A stretch of 64,000 nt of DNA, taken from contig NZ_CP077291.1 in the NCBI RefSeq assembly GCF_019048065.1, forward strand, positions 2,914,001-2,978,000, given 5' to 3'. A program made the translations under genes and the position numbers. The DNA is from Citrobacter farmeri. Its GTDB lineage: Bacteria > Pseudomonadota > Gammaproteobacteria > Enterobacterales > Enterobacteriaceae. Each line of letters begins with the position of its first letter. Within the stretch, counting starts at the first letter, position 1. The notes beneath the pieces were generated by a model, which saw only the letters and a program-made list of their open reading frames with translations, ran no database searches and was not told the origin of the DNA. Positions 52,032 through 61,057 of the stretch are shown here, in pieces.

Positions 52032-54296
52032 CTACCCGTTATCGTCTGACACGCCAAACCACTGATGATACCAACGAGGTAAAATTTGCTCCCGCAGACT
52101 GATGACCTGCCAGCCCTGTGTTGAAAAATCCAGCGAAATTTGCCCCTGATGCGGAGTATCACGCCACCGGTAACCCTGTTGCTGGTAGCGCTGCTTCACC
52201 TTCCGGGATGGCAGTCTCCAGGCGTTGTAACGTGATGCTGAGGCCAACGCCACTCTGCCATTCACACGTTGAATTAATGCCAGTGAAGAAGAGGTGTTGC
52301 TGCCATGATGCGGTACCTGCACTGCCGTCGCTGAAAGGTGCTGCCAGTAATGGCTTAACATTTTCTGTTCCGCCGGCGACTCTATATCGCCCGTCAGCAG
52401 AATACTGTGCCTGCCATCATCAATCTTTACGACACAGGAGTGATTGTTTCCCTGCGTCAGGTCTCCCTTTAACGGCCAGTGCACGCTAAAACGCAATCCC
52501 TGCCATTGCCACATCTCACCGCGATAACACGGCAAATGGCCCTGCCAGCCTAGCGGACTGCGTACCCAAAGTGTTGGCCAGGTTGTCTGCAAAGAGTGTA
52601 GTCCACCGCGATGGTCGAGATGTTCATGGCTGAGAATTATTCCCTCTGGCTGCAGGTGATGCCAGCGCAGCCATGGAATGATCATCTGTTGAGCACTGTC
52701 GCCTCCCGGCCAGGCCAACCCGGTATCGTAGAGTAACGCTTTGCCATTGCGGGTGATGACCATCGCCAACCCCTGTCCGACGTCCAGCATGTGCACCTGC
52801 CACGCATCGGTGCGTGGCGAACTCCAGAACGGCCAGCTCAATAGCACCAGCGTTACCAGACAGAGACCTGGAAAGATGCGCCATGCAACGAATCGCCAGC
52901 AAGGTAATATCAGCCAGGGAGCAAAAACCAACCATTGCCAACGGCTATCCACATTCATCCACCCCGGAGGCAAGTGCTTAAGTCCCCAGAATAACGTGGC
53001 TAATGAGCGATCGGCCAGATACCAGAGTCCGTCCTCAAGAAACAGCGGACCGGTGAGGTGGACCACCATTCCAGTGAGGATCAGCGGAACACTGACAAAC
53101 GTAACCAATGGGACGGCAAACAGATTTGCCACAAAAGAGGTCAGGCTGACTCCGTGAAACAGCGCAATTTGAAGCGGCAGGAGCAACAAAGTAATACCCA
53201 GTTGCAGATGAGCCAGCTCGACAAGCAAACGCCCGGCGCGCGGTAAAGGCCAGTTGGGACAAGGAAACCATTGATACCAGAACAGCAAAGCGGCAACAGC
53301 AAAGGCAGAAAGCCACAGGCTTTGCGAGATCGCAGCGACGGGATCGACAATCAGGATGGCCGCCAGACAGCAGCACCAGACCGACCAACCGCTCCATTGC
53401 CGCCCGGTTAATTTCAGTGCGCCCCATACCAGCAACGCCACCATCGTACGTAGAGCCGGAGGTTGTAATCCGGTCAACCAGGCATAAAACGCAGCGCAAA
53501 TAAGCCCACCAATCAGCGGGTGCTGCCAGCGGATCATACTAACCGGCAGCAGAAACTGCACACCGCGAAGCAGAGCAGCAACCAGTAAAGCCGCGAAAGC
53601 GATATGCAGACCAGAAATCGCCATCAAATGCGCCGTACCGGTATCACGCATGATCGCTTTGACCTCCTGCGGGACCAGCAGCCGCTCCCCCATCCCGAGT
53701 CCTGATATCACCTGCCGCCAGGGATAATTTTCCAGAGAGGTGGTCAATGAGGCGAGATAGCGAGCCCGCCAACTGCATTTGCTGTCGACAGCCTTTGCCT
53801 GCAAAAAGCGACCGCTGAGCGGCTGATGCTGTGCCAACGCATAACGCTGGCTATCAAATCCGCCGTCATTTAATTCGCCGTGAATGGCGCGGACCTTCAG
53901 CGACATCGCCCAACGTTGCCCCGCGCAGGGTGCTATTGGTAAGTATTGATCATAAAGCACAACGCCTACGGAAGGAAAAAGCCGGTGTCCATTAAGATGA
54001 GTGATCAATCCAGCATGTGTTGTCATGTTATCCGTGGCCGTAAGCTCTACGACCGCTTCCTGCGTGGCACCAGGCAATGTATTTACCGCCCACAGCGACT
54101 GCTTTGCCGCCATGACGCCCCAGAGGAAAAACAACAGGAGAAGTCCGGCACACTGCGTTACTTTCCAGCGGTTCAGACAGAGCAAGCAGGCCAGTACAAA
54201 CAGAACGCTAACAACCCATGACCCCGGAAGCGCAGGCAGCAGGAATAAGGGGAAAATCCCCCCTAATGCGCACAGACTGACCGTCGTTAATTTCAT
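52032..54296 (-). CDS. comEC: ComEC/Rec2-family DNA uptake channel YcaI
   Basis: Homologue of the competence channel that moves single-stranded DNA through the inner membrane. The ATG at 54296 (MKLTTVSLCALGG) gives 754 residues as in E. coli; the GTG two codons earlier is less likely. Domains: N-terminal helices and DUF4131 OB-like part (about 1-170), the Competence membrane domain (about 195-460, with MAISGLHIAF) and a C-terminal metallo-beta-lactamase domain (about 490-740; SHEHLDHRGG, LTGDIE, VPHHGSNTS). Fully intact. The ribosome binding site lies in a hairpin (54297-54323). Confidence 0.95.
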   Translation of the reverse strand: MKLTTVSLCALGGIFPLFLLPALPGSWVVSVLFVLACLLCLNRWKVTQCAGLLLLFFLWGVMAAKQSLWAVNTLPGATQEAVVELTATDNMTTHAGLITHLNGHRLFPSVGVVLYDQYLPIAPCAGQRWAMSLKVRAIHGELNDGGFDSQRYALAQHQPLSGRFLQAKAVDSKCSWRARYLASLTTSLENYPWRQVISGLGMGERLLVPQEVKAIMRDTGTAHLMAISGLHIAFAALLVAALLRGVQFLLPVSMIRWQHPLIGGLICAAFYAWLTGLQPPALRTMVALLVWGALKLTGRQWSGWSVWCCCLAAILIVDPVAAISQSLWLSAFAVAALLFWYQWFPCPNWPLPRAGRLLVELAHLQLGITLLLLPLQIALFHGVSLTSFVANLFAVPLVTFVSVPLILTGMVVHLTGPLFLEDGLWYLADRSLATLFWGLKHLPPGWMNVDSRWQWLVFAPWLILPCWRFVAWRIFPGLCLVTLVLLSWPFWSSPRTDAWQVHMLDVGQGLAMVITRNGKALLYDTGLAWPGGDSAQQMIIPWLRWHHLQPEGIILSHEHLDHRGGLHSLQTTWPTLWVRSPLGWQGHLPCYRGEMWQWQGLRFSVHWPLKGDLTQGNNHSCVVKIDDGRHSILLTGDIESPAEQKMLSHYWQHLSATAVQVPHHGSNTSSSLALIQRVNGRVALASASRYNAWRLPSRKVKQRYQQQGYRWRDTPHQGQISLDFSTQGWQVISLREQILPRWYHQWFGVSDDNG

Positions 54297-54323
54297 ACAC
54301 ACCCCCGTGTTGGGGGAAGTGTG
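54297..54323 (-). promoter_or_regulatory. Hairpin covering the comEC ribosome binding site
   Basis: Reading the minus strand toward the ATG: CACACTTCCCCC, AACAC, GGGGGTGTGT, ATG. CCCCC pairs with GGGGG and CACA with TGTG across a small internal loop. The GGGGGTG segment is the only Shine-Dalgarno candidate, so the fold would hide it. Confidence 0.6.
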
Positions 54324-54449
54324 CAGGTCTGAACAGAGGTTGTCAGGGGAAGAATGAGGGATTTACGGCAATGATTCAGCGATTTTCATCGCCACTCGGC
54401 AATGTGCAACGTGAAATGCGAGCGATATTCCGGAACAGGGTACAGGCAA

Positions 54450-54475
54450 GAAAAAAGCACCGTAAAGGTGCTTTT
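54450..54475 (-). terminator. ihfB terminator
   Basis: Minus-strand stem AAGCACC / GGTGCTT with loop TTTAC, followed by TTTTCTTG; 25 bp after the ihfB stop. Confidence 0.92.
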
Positions 54476-54499
54476 CTGACGTTACGTTTTGCGAAAAAC

Positions 54500-54784
54500 T
54501 TAACCGTAAATATTGGCGCGATCGCGCAGTTCTTTACCCGGCTTAAAGTGCGGAACGTATTTCCCTTCCAGATCCACTTTATCGCCAGTCTTCGGGTTAC
54601 GCCCGGTACGTGGTGCACGGTAGTGCAAAGAAAAGCTGCCGAAACCGCGGATTTCAATACGCTCGCCCTGTGCAAGAGTCGAGGCCATATGCTCCAGCAT
54701 CTCTTTTACTGCATCTTCAACCGCTTTCGCGGGAATATGAGATTGCTGAGTGGCAAGTCTTTCAATCAATTCTGACTTGGTCAT
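54500..54784 (-). CDS. ihfB: Integration host factor beta subunit
   Basis: DNA-bending nucleoid protein, partner of IhfA. The ATG at 54784 ([11 protein letters not shown]) follows GGAGG and gives 94 residues as in E. coli. The beta arm with the intercalating proline is present ([14 protein letters not shown], about 60-73), and the C-terminal [16 protein letters not shown] matches the family. An in-frame start twelve codons earlier lacks support. Downstream of rpsA, with its own promoter at 54856-54884. Confidence 0.98.
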   Translation of the reverse strand: MTKSELIERLATQQSHIPAKAVEDAVKEMLEHMASTLAQGERIEIRGFGSFSLHYRAPRTGRNPKTGDKVDLEGKYVPHFKPGKELRDRANIYG

Positions 54785-54825
54785 GATTCCTCCGGTTCCA
54801 ATAAGCTGCTGCTGTTGCATTGATT

Positions 54826-54847
54826 AAGGGCGGCCGTAGCCGCCCTT
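54826..54847 (-). other. 5' stem-loop of the ihfB transcript
   Basis: AAGGGCGGC and GCCGCCCTT form a perfect 9-bp stem with a 4-base loop (TACG on the minus strand). The predicted ihfB start from the promoter at 54856-54884 is about 54849, so the stem would sit within two or three bases of the 5' end. No T run. Confidence 0.6.
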
Positions 54848-54855
54848 TGTCATTG

Positions 54856-54884
54856 ATTACAGAACGAATTCTATAATCTGTCAA
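54856..54884 (-). promoter_or_regulatory. ihfB promoter
   Basis: Minus-strand -35 TTGACA (perfect consensus, complement of 54879-54884), spacer of 17 bp, -10 TGTAAT (complement of 54856-54861). Located between rpsA and ihfB, so ihfB can be transcribed without rpsA. Confidence 0.85.
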
Positions 54885-54897
54885 GTAATCTAATCTG

Positions 54898-54922
54898 ACT
54901 TCGGGACGAAACATCCCGAAGT
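54898..54922. other. Stem-loop after rpsA
   Basis: Perfect 9-bp stem ACTTCGGGA / TCCCGAAGT with a 7-base loop, 9 bp after the rpsA stop. It lacks a T run, so it more likely stabilises the rpsA 3' end than terminates. Confidence 0.6.
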
Positions 54923-54931
54923 ATCAAAGAA

Positions 54932-56605
54932 TTACTCGCCTTTAGCTGCTTTGAAAGCTTCAGCCATCGCGTTGTTAGAGAAGTTTGCATCTTCCTGTTT
55001 GTTAACAGTGGCGATTGCATCTTTCTCATCAGCTTCGTCTTTAGCACGAACAGACAGGCTGATTGCACGGTTCTTACGGTCAACGCCGGTGAATTTAGCT
55101 TCAACGTCGTCACCCACGCTCAGAACCAGGGTAGCATCTTCAACGCGGTCACGGGATGCTTCAGAAGCGCGCAGGTAACCTTCAACGCCGTCAGCCAGTT
55201 CTACGGTTGCGCCTTTCGCGTCAACTGCAGTCACTTTACCGTTTACGATTGCGCCTTTCTTGTTCAGTGCAACCCAGTTGTTGAACGGATCTTCTGCCAG
55301 CTGTTTAACGCCCAGAGAGATACGCTCGCGCTCTGCGTCAACCTGCAGAACAACTGCTGCGATTTCGTCGCCTTTTTTGTATTCACGAACTGCTTCTTCG
55401 CCTGCAACGTTCCAGGAGATGTCAGACAGGTGAACCAGGCCGTCGATACCGCCGTCCAGGCCGATGAAGATACCGAAGTCAGTGATAGACTTGATTTTAC
55501 CTTCAACACGGTCACCCTTGTTGTGGGTTTCCGCGAACTGCTGCCATGGGTTAGATTTGCACTGCTTCAGGCCCAGGGAGATACGACGACGTTCTTCGTC
55601 GATATCCAGCACCATGACTTCCACTACGTCGCCAACGTTAACCACTTTGGACGGGTGGATGTTTTTGTTGGTCCAGTCCATTTCGGAAACGTGAACCAGG
55701 CCTTCAACGCCTTCTTCGATTTCAACGAAGCAGCCGTAGTCGGTCAGGTTGGTCACGCGACCGGTCAGTTTGGTACCTTCCGGATAACGCTTAGCGATAG
55801 CTACCCACGGATCTTCGCCCAGCTGTTTCAGGCCCAGAGATACACGGGTACGTTCGCGGTCGAATTTCAGCACTTTAACAGTGATTTCGTCGCCAACGTT
55901 TACGATTTCGCTCGGATGCTTAACGCGTTTCCATGCCATATCGGTGATGTGCAGCAGGCCGTCAACGCCACCCAGATCAACGAATGCACCGTAGTCAGTG
56001 AGGTTCTTAACGATACCTTTAACTTCCATGCCTTCCTGCAGGTTTTCCAGCAGCTGATCGCGCTCTGCGCTGTTTTCGGATTCGATCACGGCACGACGAG
56101 AAACAACAACGTTGTTGCGCTTCTGATCCAGCTTGATGACTTTGAATTCAAGCTCTTTGCCTTCCAGGTGCAGCGTATCGCGCACCGGACGAACGTCTAC
56201 CAGTGAACCTGGCAGGAACGCACGAATACCGTTCAGCTCAACAGTGAAGCCGCCCTTAACTTTGCCGTTGATAACACCGGTAACAGTTTCAGCATCTTCG
56301 TAAGCTTTTTCCAGCGTGATCCATGCTTCGTGACGTTTCGCTTTTTCACGAGACAGCAGTGTTTCACCGAAGCCGTCTTCTACTGCATCCAGAGCAACGT
56401 CAACTTCGTCGCCCACCTGGATTTCCAGTTCGCCAGCTGCGTTCTTGAACTGCTCTGCAGGGATTGCAGATTCAGATTTCAAGCCTGCATCAACCAGAAC
56501 AACGTCTTTGTCGATAGCAACAACAACACCACGAACGATGGAACCCGGACGGGTTTCGATTTCTTTTAAGGATTCTTCAAACAGTTGAGCAAAAGATTCA
56601 GTCAT
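54932..56605 (-). CDS. rpsA: 30S ribosomal protein S1
   Basis: S1 recruits mRNA to the 30S subunit and represses its own translation. The 557 residues hold six S1 (OB-fold) domains at about 20-86, 105-171, 192-260, 277-347, 364-434 and 451-520; the first two bind the ribosome. Repeated GxVxxxxxxG and ISLGxKQ patterns are clear. The start has only a weak Shine-Dalgarno (GAAG), as known for rpsA, whose leader folds to attract S1. Codon use is that of a highly expressed gene. Follows cmk with a 113-bp leader/promoter region. Confidence 0.99.
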   Translation of the reverse strand: MTESFAQLFEESLKEIETRPGSIVRGVVVAIDKDVVLVDAGLKSESAIPAEQFKNAAGELEIQVGDEVDVALDAVEDGFGETLLSREKAKRHEAWITLEKAYEDAETVTGVINGKVKGGFTVELNGIRAFLPGSLVDVRPVRDTLHLEGKELEFKVIKLDQKRNNVVVSRRAVIESENSAERDQLLENLQEGMEVKGIVKNLTDYGAFVDLGGVDGLLHITDMAWKRVKHPSEIVNVGDEITVKVLKFDRERTRVSLGLKQLGEDPWVAIAKRYPEGTKLTGRVTNLTDYGCFVEIEEGVEGLVHVSEMDWTNKNIHPSKVVNVGDVVEVMVLDIDEERRRISLGLKQCKSNPWQQFAETHNKGDRVEGKIKSITDFGIFIGLDGGIDGLVHLSDISWNVAGEEAVREYKKGDEIAAVVLQVDAERERISLGVKQLAEDPFNNWVALNKKGAIVNGKVTAVDAKGATVELADGVEGYLRASEASRDRVEDATLVLSVGDDVEAKFTGVDRKNRAISLSVRAKDEADEKDAIATVNKQEDANFSNNAMAEAFKAAKGE

Positions 56606-56718
56606 GTTTAATCTTCAGGTTTCATATTTAACGTCCACCTGGCTCCGTGCCGGATGGGGTTGTTTAACATACCCGCTGTCATTCCATTGCAACGGGGGTA
56701 CTGCAAATTCGGTCGCTC

Positions 56719-57402
56719 TTAAGCGAGTGCCAGTTTTTGGCGCGCGTATTGTAGCGCTTTTTCAATCACTTGCTCAATGCTTAATCGTGTAGAATCTAAA
56801 ACTAAAGCATCAGCAGCGGGTACCAGCGGCGCTACAGCACGGTTTCGGTCGCGATCGTCGCGTTCTTTGATCTCGGCCAAAAGGCGTTCAAAGTTAACAC
56901 TAAAGCCTTTCTCCTGCAACTGTAGCATACGGCGATGCGCACGTTCTTCCGAGGAGGCGTCAAGGAAAATTTTAACCGGCGCATCGGGGAAAACCACCGT
57001 CCCCATATCACGTCCGTCGGCGATCAGTCCCGGCGCTTCACGAAAAGCGCGTTGACGACGCAGTAGCGCTTCACGGACTCGTGGGAATGCCGCAACCTGA
57101 GAGGCGGCATTGGCGACTTCCTGCGTGCGGATTTCACCGCTAACGTCTTCCCCTTCAAGAATCACTTCCAGATTTCCGTCAGTTGAGACAAAGCGAACAT
57201 CAAGATGGGTTGCCAGTGGGACCAGTGCGTCTTCCGATGCGACATCAACATGATGATGTAATGCCGCCAGCGCCAGCACGCGATAGATTGCGCCAGAGTC
57301 CAACAGATGCCATTGCAATGCTTCCGCCATCGCTTTGCACAAGGTGCCTTTTCCTGCACCGCTTGGGCCATCAATGGTAATTACCGGGGCAATTGCCGTC
57401 AT
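56719..57402 (-). CDS. cmk: Cytidylate kinase
   Basis: Phosphorylates CMP and dCMP. The 227 residues match E. coli. P-loop GPSGAGKGT at about 11-19; the CMP-binding insert (about 60-110) and the LID segment with [21 protein letters not shown] are present, with [10 protein letters not shown] following. Here it is preceded directly by aroA (181 bp), whereas E. coli K-12 has ycaL between them. Upstream of rpsA. Confidence 0.98.
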   Translation of the reverse strand: MTAIAPVITIDGPSGAGKGTLCKAMAEALQWHLLDSGAIYRVLALAALHHHVDVASEDALVPLATHLDVRFVSTDGNLEVILEGEDVSGEIRTQEVANAASQVAAFPRVREALLRRQRAFREAPGLIADGRDMGTVVFPDAPVKIFLDASSEERAHRRMLQLQEKGFSVNFERLLAEIKERDDRDRNRAVAPLVPAADALVLDSTRLSIEQVIEKALQYARQKLALA

Positions 57403-57536
57403 CTTTATCTCCTTAAACAGGCGTTCTGTTAACGTAAACGCCGCGCATTATACGCGCCAACGCCCACAATCGTTAACATTGTGTGCAAAAACCGGTTTAG
57501 TCTGTCACCAGGTGAAGAATAATTGCGCAATTATAG

Positions 57537-57559
57537 CGGGCTGGAGAGCAACCAGCCCG
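57537..57559. other. Stem-loop after aroA
   Basis: Perfect 8-bp stem CGGGCTGG / CCAGCCCG with a 7-base loop, 24 bp after the aroA stop (minus strand). No T run follows; the next minus-strand bases contain TATAAT, a possible -10 for cmk, though no good -35 is seen. The 181-bp aroA-cmk gap holds no gene. Confidence 0.5.
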
Positions 57560-57583
57560 AAAGATGACAATGTTTTACTTTTA

Positions 57584-58867
57584 TCAAGCCGGCGTGCTAA
57601 TACGCGCCAGTTGTTCGAAGTAGTCAGGGAAGGTTTTGGCGGTGCATTTCGGATCCAGGATCGTGACCGGTGTGTCAGATAACGCCACCAGCGAAAAACA
57701 CATCGCCATGCGGTGATCGTTGTAGGTCCCAATGTCGGCAAACTTCAGCTGTGCCGGTGGCGTGATGCGAATAAAATCATGCCCCTCCTCCACTTCCGCG
57801 CCAACTTTGCGCAGTTCGGTCGCCATCGCAAACAGACGGTCAGTCTCTTTGACACGCCAGTTATAGATGTTGCGAAGCGTCGTTGTACCGTCGGCAAACA
57901 GCGCCGTGGTGGCAATGGTCATTGCCGCATCCGGAATGTGGTTCATATCCATATCGATAGCGTTAAGCGTCCCATGAGTGCAGGCGATAAAGTCGTCACC
58001 CCAGGTCACGGTCGCGCCCATTTTCTCCAGCACATCGGCAAACCGAATATCGCCCTGCATGCTGTTGCGACCAATCCCTGTCACTTTCACTGTTCCGCCT
58101 TTTATCGCGCCTGCTGCAAGGAAATAAGAGGCTGATGAAGCATCGCCTTCGACCAGATAGTGGCCCGGAGAGCGATACTGCTGGCCGCCTTTGACCACGA
58201 AATGCTGATAGCTCTGGTTCTCTATTTCAACGCCAAAGGTTTTCATCAGGTTCAATGTGATATCAATATACGGTTTCGAGACCAGCTCACCTTTAATGCT
58301 AATCACCGTATCCTGCGGCGCCAGAGGCGCGGTCATCAGCAGCGCGGTAAGGAACTGGCTGGAGACGCTACCGTCAACGTCAACCCGTCCACCGGCAAAC
58401 CCGCCACGCAGTCGAAGTGGTGGATAGTTTTCCTGTTCGAGATATTCAATGTTCGCCCCGCCCTGACGCAGTGCATCCACCAGGTGACCAATCGGACGCT
58501 CTTTCATGCGCGGTTCGCCGGTCAGCACAATATCGTTTGTCCCAAGGCACAACGAGGCGGCCAGCGGTCGCATCGCCGTTCCGGCATTCCCCAGAAACAG
58601 TTCTAACGAACCTTCAGCATGCAGAGGGCCTGCATTACCCGTAATTTCGCAGCGGGTACGATCCGCAGAAAGGGTGTAATCAATCCCCAACGCACTCAGG
58701 GCATTGAGCATATGGCGAACGTCATCGCTGTCCAGCAGGTTGGTCAGCACAGTGGTGCCATGTGCTAACGCCGCCAGTAACAACGCGCGGTTAGATACAC
58801 TCTTCGAGCCTGGCAGGTTAATCGTGCCATCGACCCGAGCGATGGGTTGTAACGTCAGGGATTCCAT
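57584..58867 (-). CDS. aroA: EPSP synthase
   Basis: 5-enolpyruvylshikimate-3-phosphate synthase, sixth shikimate-pathway step and the glyphosate target. The ATG at 58867 ([12 protein letters not shown]) gives 427 residues, the E. coli length. Motifs: [15 protein letters not shown] (Lys22 site, about 21-35) and [15 protein letters not shown] (Gly96/Pro101 region, wild-type sensitive form), plus the catalytic Asp313 region IPDAAMT and NWRVKETDR. Cotranscribed with serC, with a hairpin between. Confidence 0.99.
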   Translation of the reverse strand: MESLTLQPIARVDGTINLPGSKSVSNRALLLAALAHGTTVLTNLLDSDDVRHMLNALSALGIDYTLSADRTRCEITGNAGPLHAEGSLELFLGNAGTAMRPLAASLCLGTNDIVLTGEPRMKERPIGHLVDALRQGGANIEYLEQENYPPLRLRGGFAGGRVDVDGSVSSQFLTALLMTAPLAPQDTVISIKGELVSKPYIDITLNLMKTFGVEIENQSYQHFVVKGGQQYRSPGHYLVEGDASSASYFLAAGAIKGGTVKVTGIGRNSMQGDIRFADVLEKMGATVTWGDDFIACTHGTLNAIDMDMNHIPDAAMTIATTALFADGTTTLRNIYNWRVKETDRLFAMATELRKVGAEVEEGHDFIRITPPAQLKFADIGTYNDHRMAMCFSLVALSDTPVTILDPKCTAKTFPDYFEQLARISTPA

Positions 58868-58890
58868 GAAACTCAACTCTCAAAAGACAG

Positions 58891-58921
58891 AAATAAAAAC
58901 CCCACAGACAACGCTGTGGGG
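58891..58921 (-). terminator. Internal terminator/attenuator between serC and aroA
   Basis: Minus-strand stem CCCCACAG / CTGTGGGG, loop CGTTGT, followed by TTTTTATTTC. It lies within the operon, 18 bp after the serC stop and 24 bp before aroA, so part of the transcripts should end here. A similar site is described in E. coli serC-aroA. Confidence 0.85.
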
Positions 58922-58939
58922 ATGAAAAGAGACAACAGA

Positions 58940-60028
58940 TTAGCCGCGGCGACGCTCGAAATCGGTCATGAACTCGGCAAGCGCTTTTACTCCTTCCAAC
59001 GGCATCGCGTTATAGATAGAAGCGCGCATACCGCCGACGACGCGATGGCCTTTCAGCGCATGCAGACCGGCGGCAAACGATTCTTCCAGGAAGATCTTAT
59101 CCAGCGCGCTGTCAGCCAACTGGAACGGCACGTTCATACGTGAACGGTTCGCTTTCGCCACATCGTTACGATAGAAGTCGCTGTTATCAATCACGCCATA
59201 CAGCAGTTCTGCCTTTTGCTGATTGATTTTATCCATCGCGGCCACGCCGCCATTGGCTTTTAGCCATTTGAACACCAGGCCAGAAAGGTACCAGGCGAAA
59301 GTCGGTGGCGTGTTGAACATGGAGTCATTGTCGTTCAGGACGGCGTAATCGAGGATCGACGGGCATGCCACATTCGCTTTACCCAGTAAATCTTCGCGTA
59401 CGATGACCAGCGTCAGCCCCGCCGGGCCAATGTTCTTCTGCGCACCCGCGTAAATAATGCCGTAGCGAGAAACATCCAGCGGCCCAGAAAGAATGGTCGA
59501 GGAGAAATCGGCGGTCACCACCACATCGGCACCAAAATTGGGCGTTTCGTTAATCGCGATGCCATCAATGGTTTCGTTCGGGCAGTAATGCAGATAAGCC
59601 GCATCATCAGAAAGCTGCCACTCGCTCATCGGCTTCACGCCGCGTAGGCCATCGACCGAGACTTTGGCATCAATCACATTCGGCGTGCAGTATTTTTTCG
59701 CTTCTTTAACGGCGCTGGCAGCCCAGTAGCCGGCATCAACGTAATCAGCCGTGGTTTTGTCGCCCAGAATGTTAAGTGGAATCGCAGAAAACTGGCCGCG
59801 ACCACCGCCGTGACAAAACAGCACTTTGTAGTTGGAGGGGATATTTAACAGATCGCGAAAATCCTGCTCCGCTTCTTGCGCGACCTGGATGAACTCTTTT
59901 CCGCGGTGGCTCACTTCCATGACGGACGTACCAAGACCGTTCCAGTCACAAAGATCCTTTTGAGCCAGTTTGAGTACGTCTGCCGGTAGCATTGCCGGAC
60001 CTGAACTAAAATTGAAGACCTGAGCCAT
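58940..60028 (-). CDS. serC: Phosphoserine/phosphohydroxythreonine aminotransferase
   Basis: PLP enzyme of serine and pyridoxine biosynthesis. The 362 residues match E. coli. The PLP lysine is in [14 protein letters not shown] (Lys198). Substrate-binding HRGKEF (near 41-46), SSGPAMLP at the N-terminus and the C-terminal RASIYNAMP are intact. GTGGTGAGGGGAA precedes the ATG. Promoter-proximal gene of serC-aroA; the 202-bp region up to ycaP (60029-60230) holds its promoter but no other gene I can support. Confidence 0.99.
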   Translation of the reverse strand: MAQVFNFSSGPAMLPADVLKLAQKDLCDWNGLGTSVMEVSHRGKEFIQVAQEAEQDFRDLLNIPSNYKVLFCHGGGRGQFSAIPLNILGDKTTADYVDAGYWAASAVKEAKKYCTPNVIDAKVSVDGLRGVKPMSEWQLSDDAAYLHYCPNETIDGIAINETPNFGADVVVTADFSSTILSGPLDVSRYGIIYAGAQKNIGPAGLTLVIVREDLLGKANVACPSILDYAVLNDNDSMFNTPPTFAWYLSGLVFKWLKANGGVAAMDKINQQKAELLYGVIDNSDFYRNDVAKANRSRMNVPFQLADSALDKIFLEESFAAGLHALKGHRVVGGMRASIYNAMPLEGVKALAEFMTDFERRRG

Positions 60029-60230
60029 TTCCCCTCACCACGTTGCGTTGTTATTAACCCAACCTCTTTCATACATGAATTGAGATTGGGTATAAGTTAT
60101 TCCTGTGGATATCGGTTTTATCATTCAGTGACACGCGCCGCAATGGCTAAAACGGAGCTGAGCAAAAATGAGTGTTCGCTCACACAACAGAATCTTCGGG
60201 ATTGACGATGAAAGACCGACATTCTTGCTG

Positions 60231-60923
60231 TCAGACGACCCTTTTTGCCCGGCTGGCCTTCGACCATTCTGGATTTTTGCAACGCGGACAAAATTGGCTA
60301 TCCCCGGCACTCATGCCGATCACTTCACTGCAGCGCACGCAGGCGTAATCTCCCGCTTCCGGCATGACCCTGAAACGCTGCGTACAATATTCAGGCAGAA
60401 TGCTAAGCCCAGGCTTCACCTTTTCGTCTGCAAAGAAATAGACGCTGATTTGCCCATTCGTTTCGAGGATCGCCAGTCTGACCTGCCCCAGTTGCTCAAC
60501 ACCGTTCAGCCGCAGTTCCATGAAGAACTCAAATTCGGTCATGTTCGCGTTGCTGAGCTTTGACCAGGCTAACTCGCCGTCTTCGATAATAACGACAGGT
60601 TTACCTTCCAGGAGATCCTCCAGCGTTTCACTGCGCGCCATCAGCCACATCACCAGTCGATATAAAATCGCCAGGGTAATAAAGACCACCAGCACGGGCA
60701 GCATCGGCACATCGTCATAAAAAGCCACATCCCCTGCCGCCGACCCCAGCGTCAGAATGATCAGCACTTCGAATAACGACATCTGCCTTACGCCGCGTCG
60801 GCCCGTCAGTTTAAGAAACAGGAACACCAGAATAAAGGTATAGAGACTGCGCAGAGAGACTTCCCAGAGGAACTCCAGGGGGACTTTGTCGAGCGCCATC
60901 CGTTGTAAATCAAATGCTTTCAT
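60231..60923 (-). CDS. ycaP: YcaP, DUF421 inner membrane protein
   Basis: Inner membrane protein of the DUF421/YetF family; function unknown. The 230 residues have three N-terminal transmembrane helices (about 20-41, 50-66 and 70-92), a DUF421 cytoplasmic domain (about 95-180, with GKPVVIIEDGEL) and a C-terminal zinc-ribbon CVRC...CPRC at about 193-214. Divergent from ycaO with 134 bp between. Confidence 0.94.
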   Translation of the reverse strand: MKAFDLQRMALDKVPLEFLWEVSLRSLYTFILVFLFLKLTGRRGVRQMSLFEVLIILTLGSAAGDVAFYDDVPMLPVLVVFITLAILYRLVMWLMARSETLEDLLEGKPVVIIEDGELAWSKLSNANMTEFEFFMELRLNGVEQLGQVRLAILETNGQISVYFFADEKVKPGLSILPEYCTQRFRVMPEAGDYACVRCSEVIGMSAGDSQFCPRCKNPEWSKASRAKRVV

Positions 60924-61057
60924 TTTTATGCCTTAACGCAGGTACTGGATAAAAGCATAGTCAAAAGTTTTATTTGCGCCTGGTCCGTGGCGGCGATAGC
61001 GTCAGTCACATAAAACCCGTATCATTGCGCGCTTTCCGTACGACAAAAGTGATTTTC

